Part shown: piece by piece, positions 52,419 to 61,176 of the stretch
Numbering within the stretch: position 1 is the first letter of the stretch
Layout of the letters: every line of letters starts with the position of its first letter
Origin: DAOPXV01 sp964551445
GTDB lineage: Bacteria; Muiribacteriota; UBA9980
DNA length: 64,000 nucleotides
Direction of reading: 5' to 3'
Assembly: GCA_964551445.1 (NCBI GenBank)
Contig: CAZKCG010000008.1
Coordinates: 1-64,000, forward strand
The notes under the pieces: model-generated
What the model saw: only the letters and a program-made list of their open reading frames with translations
What the model was told of the DNA's origin: nothing
Databases searched by the model: none
Made by a program: the position numbers and the translations under genes

Positions 52419-55136
52419 TTAAATTTCGAAGGTCGCTTCAACGGGGAAACGCTCTCCCGCAAAGAGAAATTTTGAATACAGATAGAATTTTCGCTCTTCG
52501 GTTTCGACGATCTTATCCGGCGCCGGGGAAACCGAACGCACTTTGAATTCGGTCGGAAAACTCACCACTATTCCATGATATAGCGCGTTCCAGCTTGCCA
52601 TTTCGCTGGTTTTTAATGTCATGACGGCCGGCCCGCCATCTTTATCATCACGGTTAAAGTTAAGCGTCATTGGCTCGAATTGCGCCATCAGAAACATCGG
52701 GTCTCCGCCGCGCTGGGGCGACGCATAGTTTATCACCGCGAGAAAATTTCCGAAAGGCGTGGGACAGCTTCTGCATGTCGTATCGAGTATGTTGCCCTTA
52801 TAGTCCACGAACGGCGAGATCGGGGCGGAATCAAGGTAGGCCTGATCCCTGTTTATGGTATCGGTGATATATCGGAAACTCGAATAAACGACGACTTTCT
52901 CACAACCGGCGGATCCGTCGACATGATAATACGTTGTCGTAGCCAGGGTTGAGAATTTAAAGTAACTCAACGGGTTTAATGTTTTTAAACATATTTCCCT
53001 CGCGTGTTTTAACGCCGCTTCAAAATGAGAATGTTTAATGTTTTCCGGCGCAAATCCGGTAAAAGTCAAGGAGTCGATCTCATTTTTCATTTCCTCGAAA
53101 CTTTTGAAATTATTTTCCGGCGATAATTTGTTCGCCATTTTCAAATATTCACCGGCTTTTTCGTTTTCACCCGCCTGCAGATGTATTCTGTAAAGCATAT
53201 AGTAATGATAAGCTTTAGAAACGGGATTTTCCGTCAGGCCGATACTTTTCCGCAGTTCCGTGACGGCTTCTTTTATTTTTCCACGGTAAATGTTTAATTT
53301 CGGCTTTAAAAAAACAAGGAGGTTGTCGGCCGGTTCGGTTGAAATCATCCCGTTCATGAATTCCTCGACCTCATCCAGACGGCCCGCGCTGAGAAGGTTT
53401 TGAACGGCTACGAGCCTGCGCCCTTTATTTTCGGGATATTTTTCGCCGACTTTTTTGAGTATGGCCATGCATTTATCCAGATCGCCAAGGCCTGCGTGAA
53501 TGTCGGCCGCGAAAAGCTGCGTGGTCACGAAATCAGGGTATTTCAAAGCAATTTTATCGCAATATTCGAGCATCCTTTGAAAGTTGCTCAGTTCGGACTC
53601 GATGCAGCACATGAGAATGATCATAACCAGATCGCCGGGATGAAGGTGATGATAGCGAATGCTTAAACTGCTGGCTGTTTTAAGGTCGTTTTTAAAATGC
53701 GCGGCTTCGATTATGCCTAATATCATTTTTTCGCTTTCCGATGCCGACGCCATGTAAGGCTCGAAAAATTTCCAGCGGCCGTCGAATTTTGAGCGCTCGA
53801 TCATGCCGTGATTCACGAGAACATAGCAAAGTAAGAATGCCGGCACGTTAAGAGGATTCAGATCGAGCGACTGTTCTAATTTGTCCTTGACGTTGTCATT
53901 AACGAACTCGGTAAAATATTCCTCCCTGGCTTCTTCGTAGAGCGCTCGCGATGCGTCCGCCGCGCTGTCGCTCGCGTTCGAGGCGTTTTTATCTTTTCGG
54001 GCCGCGCTGGAAACGGTTGATTCAGAGGAAGATTCTAAACCCGGAGACGGCATATTCGATGGGCCGGAATGCGATATGGCCGGGCCGTAAGATACATAGT
54101 CCGATTCGGCACGGCCTGCCGCGGAGCCGAAAAAACCGTTGAAAAAATTTTTAATGTTTGTGAAAAGCGGAATATTTTTCCCCGTGTTTTTGATCGCGCA
54201 TGCAAGTTCCTTTGCGTTTTTGTAGCGGCCGCCGGGATCTTTTGAGAGGCATTTTTGTATGATGGCGGAAAGCTGAGGGGAAATAAGGTTGTTATATTTT
54301 CTAGGATCCTCTATTTTTCCGGAGGTGACGGCGTTTATAAGCGAAGCGAGTTCTTCCTCTTCGACGGGTTTTACGAGCGTCGCAAGTTCGTAGTAGACGA
54401 CGCCGAGACTGTAAATGTCCGTGGCCGGGGTGATCTTGCCTTTTTTACCCATGAATTGTTCGGGCGCCATATAATTAAGCGTTCCGACGAATTGATTCAT
54501 CTGAGTGATTTCGGCATCGATGGATCGTTTGACGAGTCCGAAATCGACAAGCTTCACTTCGTCTTTTTTAGAGACTATTATATTCGACGGTTTGATATCT
54601 CTATGGACCGCCCCCGATTCATGCACAGCAAAAAGCGTTTCGGCGACGGATGTGACGAGATTATTTACATGGTCTAAGTGGCACGGGTTCAAGATCGGAG
54701 ACGAAGTAAGATCGCGCAGAAAATATGGCGCCGTCATGTCGGGTTCTTTTATATAACCGGCGAGGATCAGCTCGTCTATATTATGTTTTCTGCATGTTAT
54801 AAGAGACGCTTTTTTCAGAAACGAATCGAGGGATGCGCCGTCAACGAATTCCATTATGTAATATAGATAATCTTTATATTCGCCGGCGGTGTAAACCTGT
54901 GCGATGCCTGGATTAATAAGCTTAGCCACGCTTTTGGCCTCGCGGCGGAAACGTTCGCGCAGATCGTCGTGACCCGGTTGCTGCCGCATGACTTTTATCG
55001 CTACTATGCGTTCGAGATTTTCGTCGATCGCGCGGTAGACGCTTCCCATGCCGCCTTCGCCGATCTTGGCGATTATACGGCACCCGGAAAGTACCATTCC
55101 TTCACTGATCCCGGGGAAATTAGTATTGATTGACAC
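52419..55136 (-). CDS. Ser/Thr protein kinase with tetratricopeptide-like tail
   Basis: A 905-residue protein. The kinase domain (about 18-325) has the glycine loop GEGGMGS (26-32), Lys48 in AIKVM, HRD in VHRDIKPSN (near 178), DFG (near 198) and APE (near 224). An insert of about 50 residues follows the hinge (about 107-158), with RKHN and a PYFLRDL block, which is not usual. A Ser-rich linker (about 355-390) joins a long helical region with tetratricopeptide-like repeats (about 400-690). The last 200 residues are beta-rich. No membrane span is seen. The start is a GTG at 55136, with AAGGAT upstream. Confidence 0.88.
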   Translation of the reverse strand: MSINTNFPGISEGMVLSGCRIIAKIGEGGMGSVYRAIDENLERIVAIKVMRQQPGHDDLRERFRREAKSVAKLINPGIAQVYTAGEYKDYLYYIMEFVDGASLDSFLKKASLITCRKHNIDELILAGYIKEPDMTAPYFLRDLTSSPILNPCHLDHVNNLVTSVAETLFAVHESGAVHRDIKPSNIIVSKKDEVKLVDFGLVKRSIDAEITQMNQFVGTLNYMAPEQFMGKKGKITPATDIYSLGVVYYELATLVKPVEEEELASLINAVTSGKIEDPRKYNNLISPQLSAIIQKCLSKDPGGRYKNAKELACAIKNTGKNIPLFTNIKNFFNGFFGSAAGRAESDYVSYGPAISHSGPSNMPSPGLESSSESTVSSAARKDKNASNASDSAADASRALYEEAREEYFTEFVNDNVKDKLEQSLDLNPLNVPAFLLCYVLVNHGMIERSKFDGRWKFFEPYMASASESEKMILGIIEAAHFKNDLKTASSLSIRYHHLHPGDLVMIILMCCIESELSNFQRMLEYCDKIALKYPDFVTTQLFAADIHAGLGDLDKCMAILKKVGEKYPENKGRRLVAVQNLLSAGRLDEVEEFMNGMISTEPADNLLVFLKPKLNIYRGKIKEAVTELRKSIGLTENPVSKAYHYYMLYRIHLQAGENEKAGEYLKMANKLSPENNFKSFEEMKNEIDSLTFTGFAPENIKHSHFEAALKHAREICLKTLNPLSYFKFSTLATTTYYHVDGSAGCEKVVVYSSFRYITDTINRDQAYLDSAPISPFVDYKGNILDTTCRSCPTPFGNFLAVINYASPQRGGDPMFLMAQFEPMTLNFNRDDKDGGPAVMTLKTSEMASWNALYHGIVVSFPTEFKVRSVSPAPDKIVETEERKFYLYSKFLFAGERFPVEATFEI

Positions 55137-55177
55137 GATGTATTAAATCCTTCAGGCGCTGCATTAATGATAAAAAA

Positions 55178-55206
55178 ATTATAGCACAGTTTTAATTATA
55201 AATAAA
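55178..55206 (-). promoter_or_regulatory. Promoter of the kinase/propeller unit
   Basis: On the minus strand TTTATT (55206-55201) and TATAAT (55183-55178) are 17 bases apart. The -10 box is perfect and the -35 is weak. It lies 42 bases before the GTG start of the kinase gene. Confidence 0.55.
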
Positions 55207-55297
55207 GAATAAATATATTCGTAAAATACACGCAAAAAGTTTTTGACGGCTGGATTTTTAAAAGCGTTTAAATTTTCAAATATTTTTCAAATGCGTT

Positions 55298-55326
55298 TTG
55301 ATTTCATGCGTTTTTTAGTGTATAAT
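55298..55326 (+). promoter_or_regulatory. Promoter of the serpin gene
   Basis: TTGATT (55298-55303) and TATAAT (55321-55326) are 17 bases apart on the plus strand, 50 bases before the serpin ATG. It faces away from the kinase promoter at 55178, so the two genes are divergently transcribed from a 240-base region. Confidence 0.75.
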
Positions 55327-55375
55327 ATTTTTTTATAATGGTATATCATATTATAAAAAATATTTGGAGGATAAA

Positions 55376-56653
55376 ATGAAAAGATCACACCTGGTCCTGT
55401 TGGCAGTTTTTCTGTTTTTAACCGTATTTACCGCTTCAATTGCCGGTGCACAGTCCTTCAAAACAAAGAATAACGTTGACATATCTTATAACGGCCAGCC
55501 TTGTGAAATGGACGAAAAATTTACCGATGCCGGGCTTAAATTCAGTTTTGACCTCTTCGCGAAGATATTCGACGGAAATAAGCAGTCGAATTTATTCATA
55601 TCGCCCTACAGCGTATTTCATGCGCTTTTACTTGCCCGCTCCGGCGCGCAGGATGACACTTTAAAGGCGATGGACGAAACCCTCGGCCTTTCGGGGTTAG
55701 AGGCTTTGACCATTTATGAAAGCGTGACGAAATTAAATTCAATGACTCAAAAGGCCGACCCCGAAAAGGTCGAACTATCGGTCGCTAACTCTCTCTGGCT
55801 TAAAAAAGGCGATCTGAAATTTCTGGATGAATTTATAAGCGTCAACAAAAAATACTTTGACGCTGAAGTTTCCATGCTCGATTTCGATCCGGCCGCCGTC
55901 GCAACGATGAACAAGTGGGTAAGCGACAAAACGCGCGGCAGGATCACAGATATTTTAAAGGAAATTTCCCCTGACGCCATAGCATTTCTAATAAACGCGA
56001 TCTATTTCAAGGGGAAATGGTCGAACGAGTTTGATAAAGCCCTGACGAAAGAAGATGTTTTTACAACCGCGGCGGGGGCGAAGATCAAACATTCGATGAT
56101 GAGCGACGAAGGAAGTTTCTTCTATCACGAAGATGAGGACGTCCAGCTGATAAGCCTTCCCTACGGCAACGGCACTATCAGTATGTATGTTTTCCTGCCG
56201 GCCGAAAAGTCCGGCCTTGAAAAATTTCAGAAAACATTGAACTTCGAGACCTGGAAAAAATATATGGGCCTGATGCAAAAAAAAACAGGTAAGATCGTAT
56301 TGCCGCGTTTTAAAATGGATTACAGCGTGAGTATGTCGGACACACTCAAAGCGATGGGAATGGGCCTCGCGTTCGATGAGCTCAAGGCGAATTTCAGAAA
56401 GATCGCCATTCCGCCTCCAAACTATAATATTTGTATCTCGAGGGTCATACATAAGGCTTTTGTCGAAGTGAACGAGGAAGGTACGGAGGCCGCCGCCGCG
56501 ACAGTCGTAGAGATGAGCAGGCCCGGATCAGCACCGGGGCCCGAACCGCCAAAGCCTTTTGAAATGATAGTCAACAGGCCTTTTCTATTTACCATAGTCA
56601 ATAATCAGACGCATAGCATATTGTTCATCGGCACTATCGCGGAACCGAAATAA
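55376..56653 (+). CDS. Exported serpin protease inhibitor
   Basis: A 425-residue serpin, close to the family's length of about 400 plus a signal peptide (1-26, ending IAGA-QS). Core marks are NLFISPYSVFHALLLARSGA, NAIYFKGKWSNEF, LPRFKMDYSVSMSDTLKAMG, and HKAFVEVNEEGTEAAAAT with VNRPFLF near the end. The hinge EEGTEAAAAT is of the inhibitory type. The bait region reads VVEMSRPGSAPGPEPP; by count the P1 is Pro or the adjacent Arg, so the target protease cannot be fixed. GGAGG precedes the ATG at 55376. It is the only plus-strand gene here and is divergent from the kinase gene. Confidence 0.92.
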   Translation: MKRSHLVLLAVFLFLTVFTASIAGAQSFKTKNNVDISYNGQPCEMDEKFTDAGLKFSFDLFAKIFDGNKQSNLFISPYSVFHALLLARSGAQDDTLKAMDETLGLSGLEALTIYESVTKLNSMTQKADPEKVELSVANSLWLKKGDLKFLDEFISVNKKYFDAEVSMLDFDPAAVATMNKWVSDKTRGRITDILKEISPDAIAFLINAIYFKGKWSNEFDKALTKEDVFTTAAGAKIKHSMMSDEGSFFYHEDEDVQLISLPYGNGTISMYVFLPAEKSGLEKFQKTLNFETWKKYMGLMQKKTGKIVLPRFKMDYSVSMSDTLKAMGMGLAFDELKANFRKIAIPPPNYNICISRVIHKAFVEVNEEGTEAAAATVVEMSRPGSAPGPEPPKPFEMIVNRPFLFTIVNNQTHSILFIGTIAEPK

Positions 56654-56718
56654 TTATTAAAAATTTTAATGATATAATTCCGAGAAAATAATTTTACGAT
56701 GCGCATACGAAAATCTTA

Positions 56719-57408
56719 TTATTGCGTATCGTAATTTAATTCGCGTTTTTTAAAATATATGACCGCCGCCGCGTAAAAAATGGCGATGTTTATAAGAGCG
56801 AGAATAAGATAATAGACCTGTATCAGATCGAACGGGCCGGTCGACATTTTAATGAGAAATCTTACGGGCGGCGCGATATAATTAAACGCTCCGTCGGGCT
56901 GGGCTAATGAAAACAAGAGCAGGGTTATGCAGGCGGCGATCGCGTTCTGGCCTCCGGTTACGAGTTTCGAGAAAAACGCCGTTATAACGGAAGTCATTAA
57001 AAGTATTAAAAATATCGGTATGAGCCGAAAAGACGCTTCCGGGAAAGAATAAATTTTTCCGGTCGTCGTCATAAAATAACACGGCATGAATAACGCAAGC
57101 AGAAATATTCCGTCAAGAATGAGAGCGGCGAGTATCTTTCCGGTAAGGTAACTTTTTCTTGTGATGTTTTTGGTTATTATCTCATAAATTCTGGGGCCGG
57201 CGTCGCGCGCGGCGATCCTTAGTGTCGTGAAAAACCCTGACGCGCAGGCGAATATTCCAAGCCACATATATACTTCCTCCGGCGTTCTGAGCCAGTACAT
57301 ATATTCAAGGAAGAAAACGACCATGAAGGCGATGAGCGCTTCGAAGTAAAGCCCGGTCGAACGGATATATTCGGTTAATGTGAATAACGCGAGCCTGTAC
57401 GAATTCAT
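56719..57408 (-). CDS. ABC transporter permease (ABC-2 type)
   Basis: A 229-residue protein with six membrane spans, starting near residue 20 and ending near 215 (about 20-42, 52-70, 95-118, 133-152, 165-185 and 200-219). There is no ATPase motif. The order and size fit the permease of a small ABC-2 exporter such as those for antibiotics, polysaccharides or lipids. GAGG stands before the ATG. Its ATPase partner (57614) is next in the operon but 205 bases away, with a repeat element in between. Confidence 0.75.
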   Translation of the reverse strand: MNSYRLALFTLTEYIRSTGLYFEALIAFMVVFFLEYMYWLRTPEEVYMWLGIFACASGFFTTLRIAARDAGPRIYEIITKNITRKSYLTGKILAALILDGIFLLALFMPCYFMTTTGKIYSFPEASFRLIPIFLILLMTSVITAFFSKLVTGGQNAIAACITLLLFSLAQPDGAFNYIAPPVRFLIKMSTGPFDLIQVYYLILALINIAIFYAAAVIYFKKRELNYDTQ

Positions 57409-57431
57409 TCCACTGCCTCTATTATATCAGT

Positions 57432-57607
57432 GAATAGAGAACAAAGAATAGAGAACAGTTGATGTGGCGGCCTCCGTGTCTGGCGGCCGGTTGTTTTTAA
57501 TGGTCTCATCGGATACTTATGTTCTTGTTTTATCATTCGACAGTCCTTTAAATTATTAAGAGCGTACGGGGGCGCGGGCTGATCCACAACTATTCTCTAT
57601 TCCCTAT
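57432..57607. repeat. Dispersed element with inverted ends, inside the ABC locus
   Basis: Fills almost all of the space between the permease and ATPase genes (57409-57613). The left end reads GAATAGAGAACAGTTGATGT and the right end, reversed, GGGAATAGAGAATAGTTGTG; the two ends are inverted copies. GGCGGCC....GGCGGCC hairpin sequence follows the left end. No reading frame of its own is convincing. Confidence 0.6.
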
Positions 57608-57613
57608 AATTAA

Positions 57614-58549
57614 TTACTCGCACGCTTTAGAAAGATCTTTTGTTTTTGCGTGCGCGCCGTAAAATTCGTCGAGCGTTTTTTTGACCGCGCCGAATTCGTT
57701 TATCGTTGCGCCGGCGTCTAAAAGTTTTTTTAAAAGCGCTTCTTTTTCGCCTTTTTCTTTTTCGGTCAGGATAAATCTGCCATTGCTTATAAATTCTATA
57801 GTATGGCCTGAAAATAATTTATCATGCGCGGCGGGATCGAAATTCGGGATATCAATGAAATATTTTCCGCGATCGGTCAGAAGTTCGCGCATGGGCCCGT
57901 ATATCGGGATCTTTCCGGCGTCCATCAAAGCGATGTGAGTGCAGACCTTTTCGGCGTTCGAAAGATCGTGCGAGCTGACTATCATACTTTTTCCGGCCGC
58001 TTTAAGTTTTATTATCAGATCGCACAGTTCGGCCTGGCCAGCCGGATCCAGATTTGAAAAAGGCTCGTCCATTATCACGATCTCCGGGTCCGTTATCATG
58101 GCCTGGGCGATGCCGACGCGCTGGAGCATGCCGCGCGAATATTTATTCATCGTTTTGTCGGCGTTATGCGACATATCCGTGAGTTCGAGCAGCCCGGCGG
58201 CTTGAACGCAAGCGTCTTTATAGTTTTTTCCGGATATTCGCGAGAGGTGGCAGAGATATTCCCGACCGGTAAAAAGCAGATGGAACTCAGGTTTATCCGG
58301 CACATATCCTACACGGCCTGAAATTTCAGACGGCTCCTTGCCGAGAACCGATACCAAACCTGAGGTTGGGTTTAAAAATCCCATGATGGTTTTTATCAGA
58401 GTGGTCTTGCCGGCGCCGTTCTTTCCGATGAGCCCGAGCACGGAACCGGCTTCGAATAAAAGATCAACGCCCGAAAGAGCCTCCCGGGCGTTACTGAATC
58501 TCTTATGTAACGAGTCTATTTTTATTATAGTATCTTTTGTTATTGTCAT
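57614..58549 (-). CDS. ABC transporter ATP-binding protein
   Basis: A 311-residue ATPase. Walker A is GLIGKNGAGKTTLIK near 40, the signature is KYSRGMLQRVG near 139, Walker B is EIVIMDEPFSNLDP near 160 and the switch His is in SSHDLS. The C-terminal 85 residues form a small extra domain seen in ABC-2 exporters of the BcrA/CcmA class. The partner is the permease at 56719. No clear ribosome-binding site precedes the ATG at 58549; the upstream side is the repeat element at 58555. Confidence 0.9.
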   Translation of the reverse strand: MTITKDTIIKIDSLHKRFSNAREALSGVDLLFEAGSVLGLIGKNGAGKTTLIKTIMGFLNPTSGLVSVLGKEPSEISGRVGYVPDKPEFHLLFTGREYLCHLSRISGKNYKDACVQAAGLLELTDMSHNADKTMNKYSRGMLQRVGIAQAMITDPEIVIMDEPFSNLDPAGQAELCDLIIKLKAAGKSMIVSSHDLSNAEKVCTHIALMDAGKIPIYGPMRELLTDRGKYFIDIPNFDPAAHDKLFSGHTIEFISNGRFILTEKEKGEKEALLKKLLDAGATINEFGAVKKTLDEFYGAHAKTKDLSKACE

Positions 58550-58554
58550 AATAA

Positions 58555-58788
58555 TTGCAGGGACGAAGATAATAGTGAATAAATAATAGATAATAGAGAA
58601 TAGTTTTGGTGGCGCCGCCTTGCGGCGGACTTTTTTGGATCACTTGTGAAAGAGATTGGATTATATCGTTTGAAATCGGGCTGTGCTGGTACCGTTTTGG
58701 AAGAAGGAAGTTGCCTTCGAAGCGGGGAATGACGTGACCGTCCTTTTAAATTGAGCGCCGGAAGGCGCAATTCATCAACTCTTCACTC
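58555..58788. repeat. Dispersed element, second copy with two hairpins
   Basis: Left end reads AATAATAGATAATAGAGAAT then AGTTTTGG, followed by a GCCGCC/GGCGGC hairpin. The right end carries TTGAGCGCCGGAAGGCGCAA with TTCATCAACTC, which reversed matches the block at 49785-49812. Between these lies a T-rich stretch with no supported gene. It follows the ABC ATPase start and ends at the 14-bp array. Confidence 0.6.
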
Positions 58789-58790
58789 TT

Positions 58791-58860
58791 CTCTTTTCAC
58801 TCTTCTCTTTTCACTCTTCTCTTTTCACTCTTCTCTTTTCACTCTTCTCTTTTCACTCTT
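58791..58860. repeat. Five tandem copies of a 14-bp unit
   Basis: CTCTTTTCACTCTT is repeated exactly five times (58791-58860), with partial copies on each side. The array ends three bases before the stop of rlmB (58864). A perfect pyrimidine-rich array suggests recent slippage. Confidence 0.95.
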
Positions 58861-58863
58861 CAC

Positions 58864-59607
58864 TTATTTCTGGTGGTTCTGTCTCGCGTATTCGTAAGCA
58901 ATGATGCCGGCCGTGACCGAGACATTGAGCGAATCGAACGGGACGCTCATCGGTATTTTTATGAGGCGGTCGATCTTGGCCGCGCTTTTTCCGGTGAGGC
59001 CTTCGCCTTCGTTGCCGAGTATCACGGCGAATTTGCCTTCGCTGAATTTTTCGTCGAAGATATTATTCGCCGTTTCCATTTCGCATCCGAGGACGGTGAA
59101 ACCGGCTTCTTTAAGTTTTGCTATAGCGTCGAATATGCCTTCGGAATGGATCATATTCATGTGAAAAACGGCGCCCGAGGATGTTTTAGCGACCGTTGAG
59201 TTTATCTTTGCCGAACGCTTGTCGAATACGACGCAGCCGGCCACGCCCATGGCGTATGACGATCTTATTATCGCGCCCATGTTGTGCGGGTCGTGGATGC
59301 AGTCGAGAACGAATATGAAGATATTTTTGCGATCCTTCACCGATTTAATAAATTCCTGAAGGCTCGTTTTCTTGAAGTATTCGATGGCGGCCAGAACACC
59401 CTGGTGTTCGGATGTTCCGGTGAGGTTTGAAAGTTTTTCGCGGGTGTGATAACCCACCTTCGTCTCTCTTTTCGATTCGCGAAGTTTAGCCAGAAGCTCT
59501 TTATAAAAAGGCTTTTTGGCGGGGCTGTTCTCGAGCAGGATCTCGCTTATTTCGTAACCGCTTCTTATGAGCTCTATGACCGTGTTTTTACCGTAAACGT
59601 ATTCCAA
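58864..59607 (-). CDS. rlmB: 23S rRNA (guanosine-2'-O)-methyltransferase RlmB
   Basis: A 247-residue SpoU/TrmH-family enzyme. The N-terminal L30e-like domain (1-75) has YGKNTVIELI; the SPOUT domain has HDPHNMGAIIRSSYAMG, ILGNEGEGL and IPMSVPFDSLNVSVTAGI, the knotted SAM-binding motifs. It methylates G2251 of 23S rRNA, or its equivalent. The start is a TTG (59607) directly after the cysS TAA (TAATTG), with AAAGGA upstream inside cysS, so translation is coupled. The cysS-rlmB order is common. Confidence 0.9.
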   Translation of the reverse strand: MEYVYGKNTVIELIRSGYEISEILLENSPAKKPFYKELLAKLRESKRETKVGYHTREKLSNLTGTSEHQGVLAAIEYFKKTSLQEFIKSVKDRKNIFIFVLDCIHDPHNMGAIIRSSYAMGVAGCVVFDKRSAKINSTVAKTSSGAVFHMNMIHSEGIFDAIAKLKEAGFTVLGCEMETANNIFDEKFSEGKFAVILGNEGEGLTGKSAAKIDRLIKIPMSVPFDSLNVSVTAGIIAYEYARQNHQK

Positions 59608-61086
59608 TTATGATTTCCTTTCGATGTGGTAGCTCGTCGTTCCCGTTTTGGCGTCCTCAAGCGCTACCCCGATATCTTTAAGGCCGTTTCTAACCGCATC
59701 GGCCATCTTGTAATTTTTTTCGGCTTTAAGTTCGGCGCGGACCTTTATTAAAAGCTCGATAAGTTTTTCTGAAAGTCCTTCTACGGACTGATTTTCGTTC
59801 TCGTCTTTCGAGATGAACCCTTCGTCGACGATCGAAAGCAGTTGGTCGCCGAGGTATATCATAAATTTATGATATATGTATGAGGCGGCGTTCTTCTTTT
59901 CGGGAAATTCCTTCGCCATGAGCTTATTGAGTATCGGAATGTAGTGAAATACGGTCCCGATAGCGCCCGCCGTGTTGAAATCGTCGTCCATGTATTCGCG
60001 CAGTTTCTTTTCAAAATTCTCCGTTTCGGCTTTTATTTCGGCCGGGACCAGTGCTTCGATGTCCGCGGATTTCGTGATGTCGGCTGTTGCGCCTTCGGCG
60101 GTAGTTTTAAGCTTTTTCATGAATTTAACGATGGTAGCGAGGCTCTTTTCAAGTTCCTGCATCTTTTCGACGGTATAGTTTATCGGGCTTCTGTACTGGT
60201 TCGAAAGGATGAAATAGCGGATAACGAAAGGCGAGAACTTTTCAAGCAGAGAGGTTATCGTAAAAAAGTTGCCGAGCGATTTGCTCATTTTTTCGGAATC
60301 GATATTTACGAGGCCGTTATGCATCCAGTATTTCACGAATTGTTTCCCGCTTTTCGCTTCGGACTGGGCTATCTCGTTCTCATGGTGCGGGAATATAAGG
60401 TCGAGCCCGCCGCCGTGGATATCGAAGGTATCGCCGAGATAGTGAGTTCCCATGGCGGAGCATTCGATGTGCCAGCCGGGACGGCCTTCGGACCATGGGC
60501 TCGCCCATTTGATCTCGCCGGGTTTCGCGGCTTTCCAGAGGCAGAAGTCCTGAGGGTTTCTAAGGCGGCTGTCTACGGCAATTCTGGCGCCGGATAACAT
60601 TTCCTCGAAATTTCTTTTCGAGAGTTTTCCGTATTCTTTAAATTTCGACACTTCAAAATATACGTCGCCTTCGACGACATACGCCGCGCCATTTTCGATG
60701 AGGCCTTCGATGAACGCGATTATGTGGCTTATATGCTCGGTGGCTTTCGGATAATGCGTGGCGCGTTTTATGTGGAGCCTGTCCATGTCGAGGAAATACT
60801 TGTCGATATATTTCGATGAAATTTCAAGGGCATCCTTCTTTTCGAGCTTCGCGCGGTTTATTATCTTGTCGTCCACGTCGGTGAAATTAACGACCATCTT
60901 GACGGTATATCCCGAATATTCAAAATATTTTCTGATCACGTCGAAGCATATAGCCGCCCTTGCGTGCCCGAGATGGCATTCGTCATAAACCGTTACGCCG
61001 CAGACGTACATTTTGACCTCTTTTTCAGTTTGCGGAACGAATTCGACCGTCTTCGCGGTCAGTGTGTCGTATAACTTTATAGGCAT
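59608..61086 (-). CDS. cysS: Cysteinyl-tRNA synthetase
   Basis: A 492-residue class I synthetase. The N-terminus has MYVCGVTVYDECHLGHARAA, which holds a zinc ligand Cys and the HIGH motif (as HLGH). Later are GWHIECSAMG and HGGGLDLIFPHHENEIAQSE with further zinc ligands, and KMSKSLGNF, the second signature. The C-terminal helical domain binds the anticodon. Length is near the family norm (about 460-500). AAAGGAAAAC precedes the ATG at a distance. It is followed without a gap by rlmB. Confidence 0.96.
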   Translation of the reverse strand: MPIKLYDTLTAKTVEFVPQTEKEVKMYVCGVTVYDECHLGHARAAICFDVIRKYFEYSGYTVKMVVNFTDVDDKIINRAKLEKKDALEISSKYIDKYFLDMDRLHIKRATHYPKATEHISHIIAFIEGLIENGAAYVVEGDVYFEVSKFKEYGKLSKRNFEEMLSGARIAVDSRLRNPQDFCLWKAAKPGEIKWASPWSEGRPGWHIECSAMGTHYLGDTFDIHGGGLDLIFPHHENEIAQSEAKSGKQFVKYWMHNGLVNIDSEKMSKSLGNFFTITSLLEKFSPFVIRYFILSNQYRSPINYTVEKMQELEKSLATIVKFMKKLKTTAEGATADITKSADIEALVPAEIKAETENFEKKLREYMDDDFNTAGAIGTVFHYIPILNKLMAKEFPEKKNAASYIYHKFMIYLGDQLLSIVDEGFISKDENENQSVEGLSEKLIELLIKVRAELKAEKNYKMADAVRNGLKDIGVALEDAKTGTTSYHIERKS

Positions 61087-61122
61087 GAGTTTTGTTTTCC
61101 TTTCCCTGATTTTATTTAAACG

Positions 61123-61152
61123 GATCTTCGGAGCTTTCGGTCCGGAAGATCT
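61123..61152 (-). terminator. Hairpin after the TPR lipoprotein gene
   Basis: GATCTTC/GAAGATC pairs plus an imperfect CGGA/TCCG extension, 25 bases past the stop at 61177. On the minus strand it is followed by GTTTAAAT, a weak U-rich end. It could end the lipoprotein transcript before cysS. Confidence 0.5.
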
Positions 61153-61176
61153 TTAGAGCCGGTTCGTTTTAAACAT

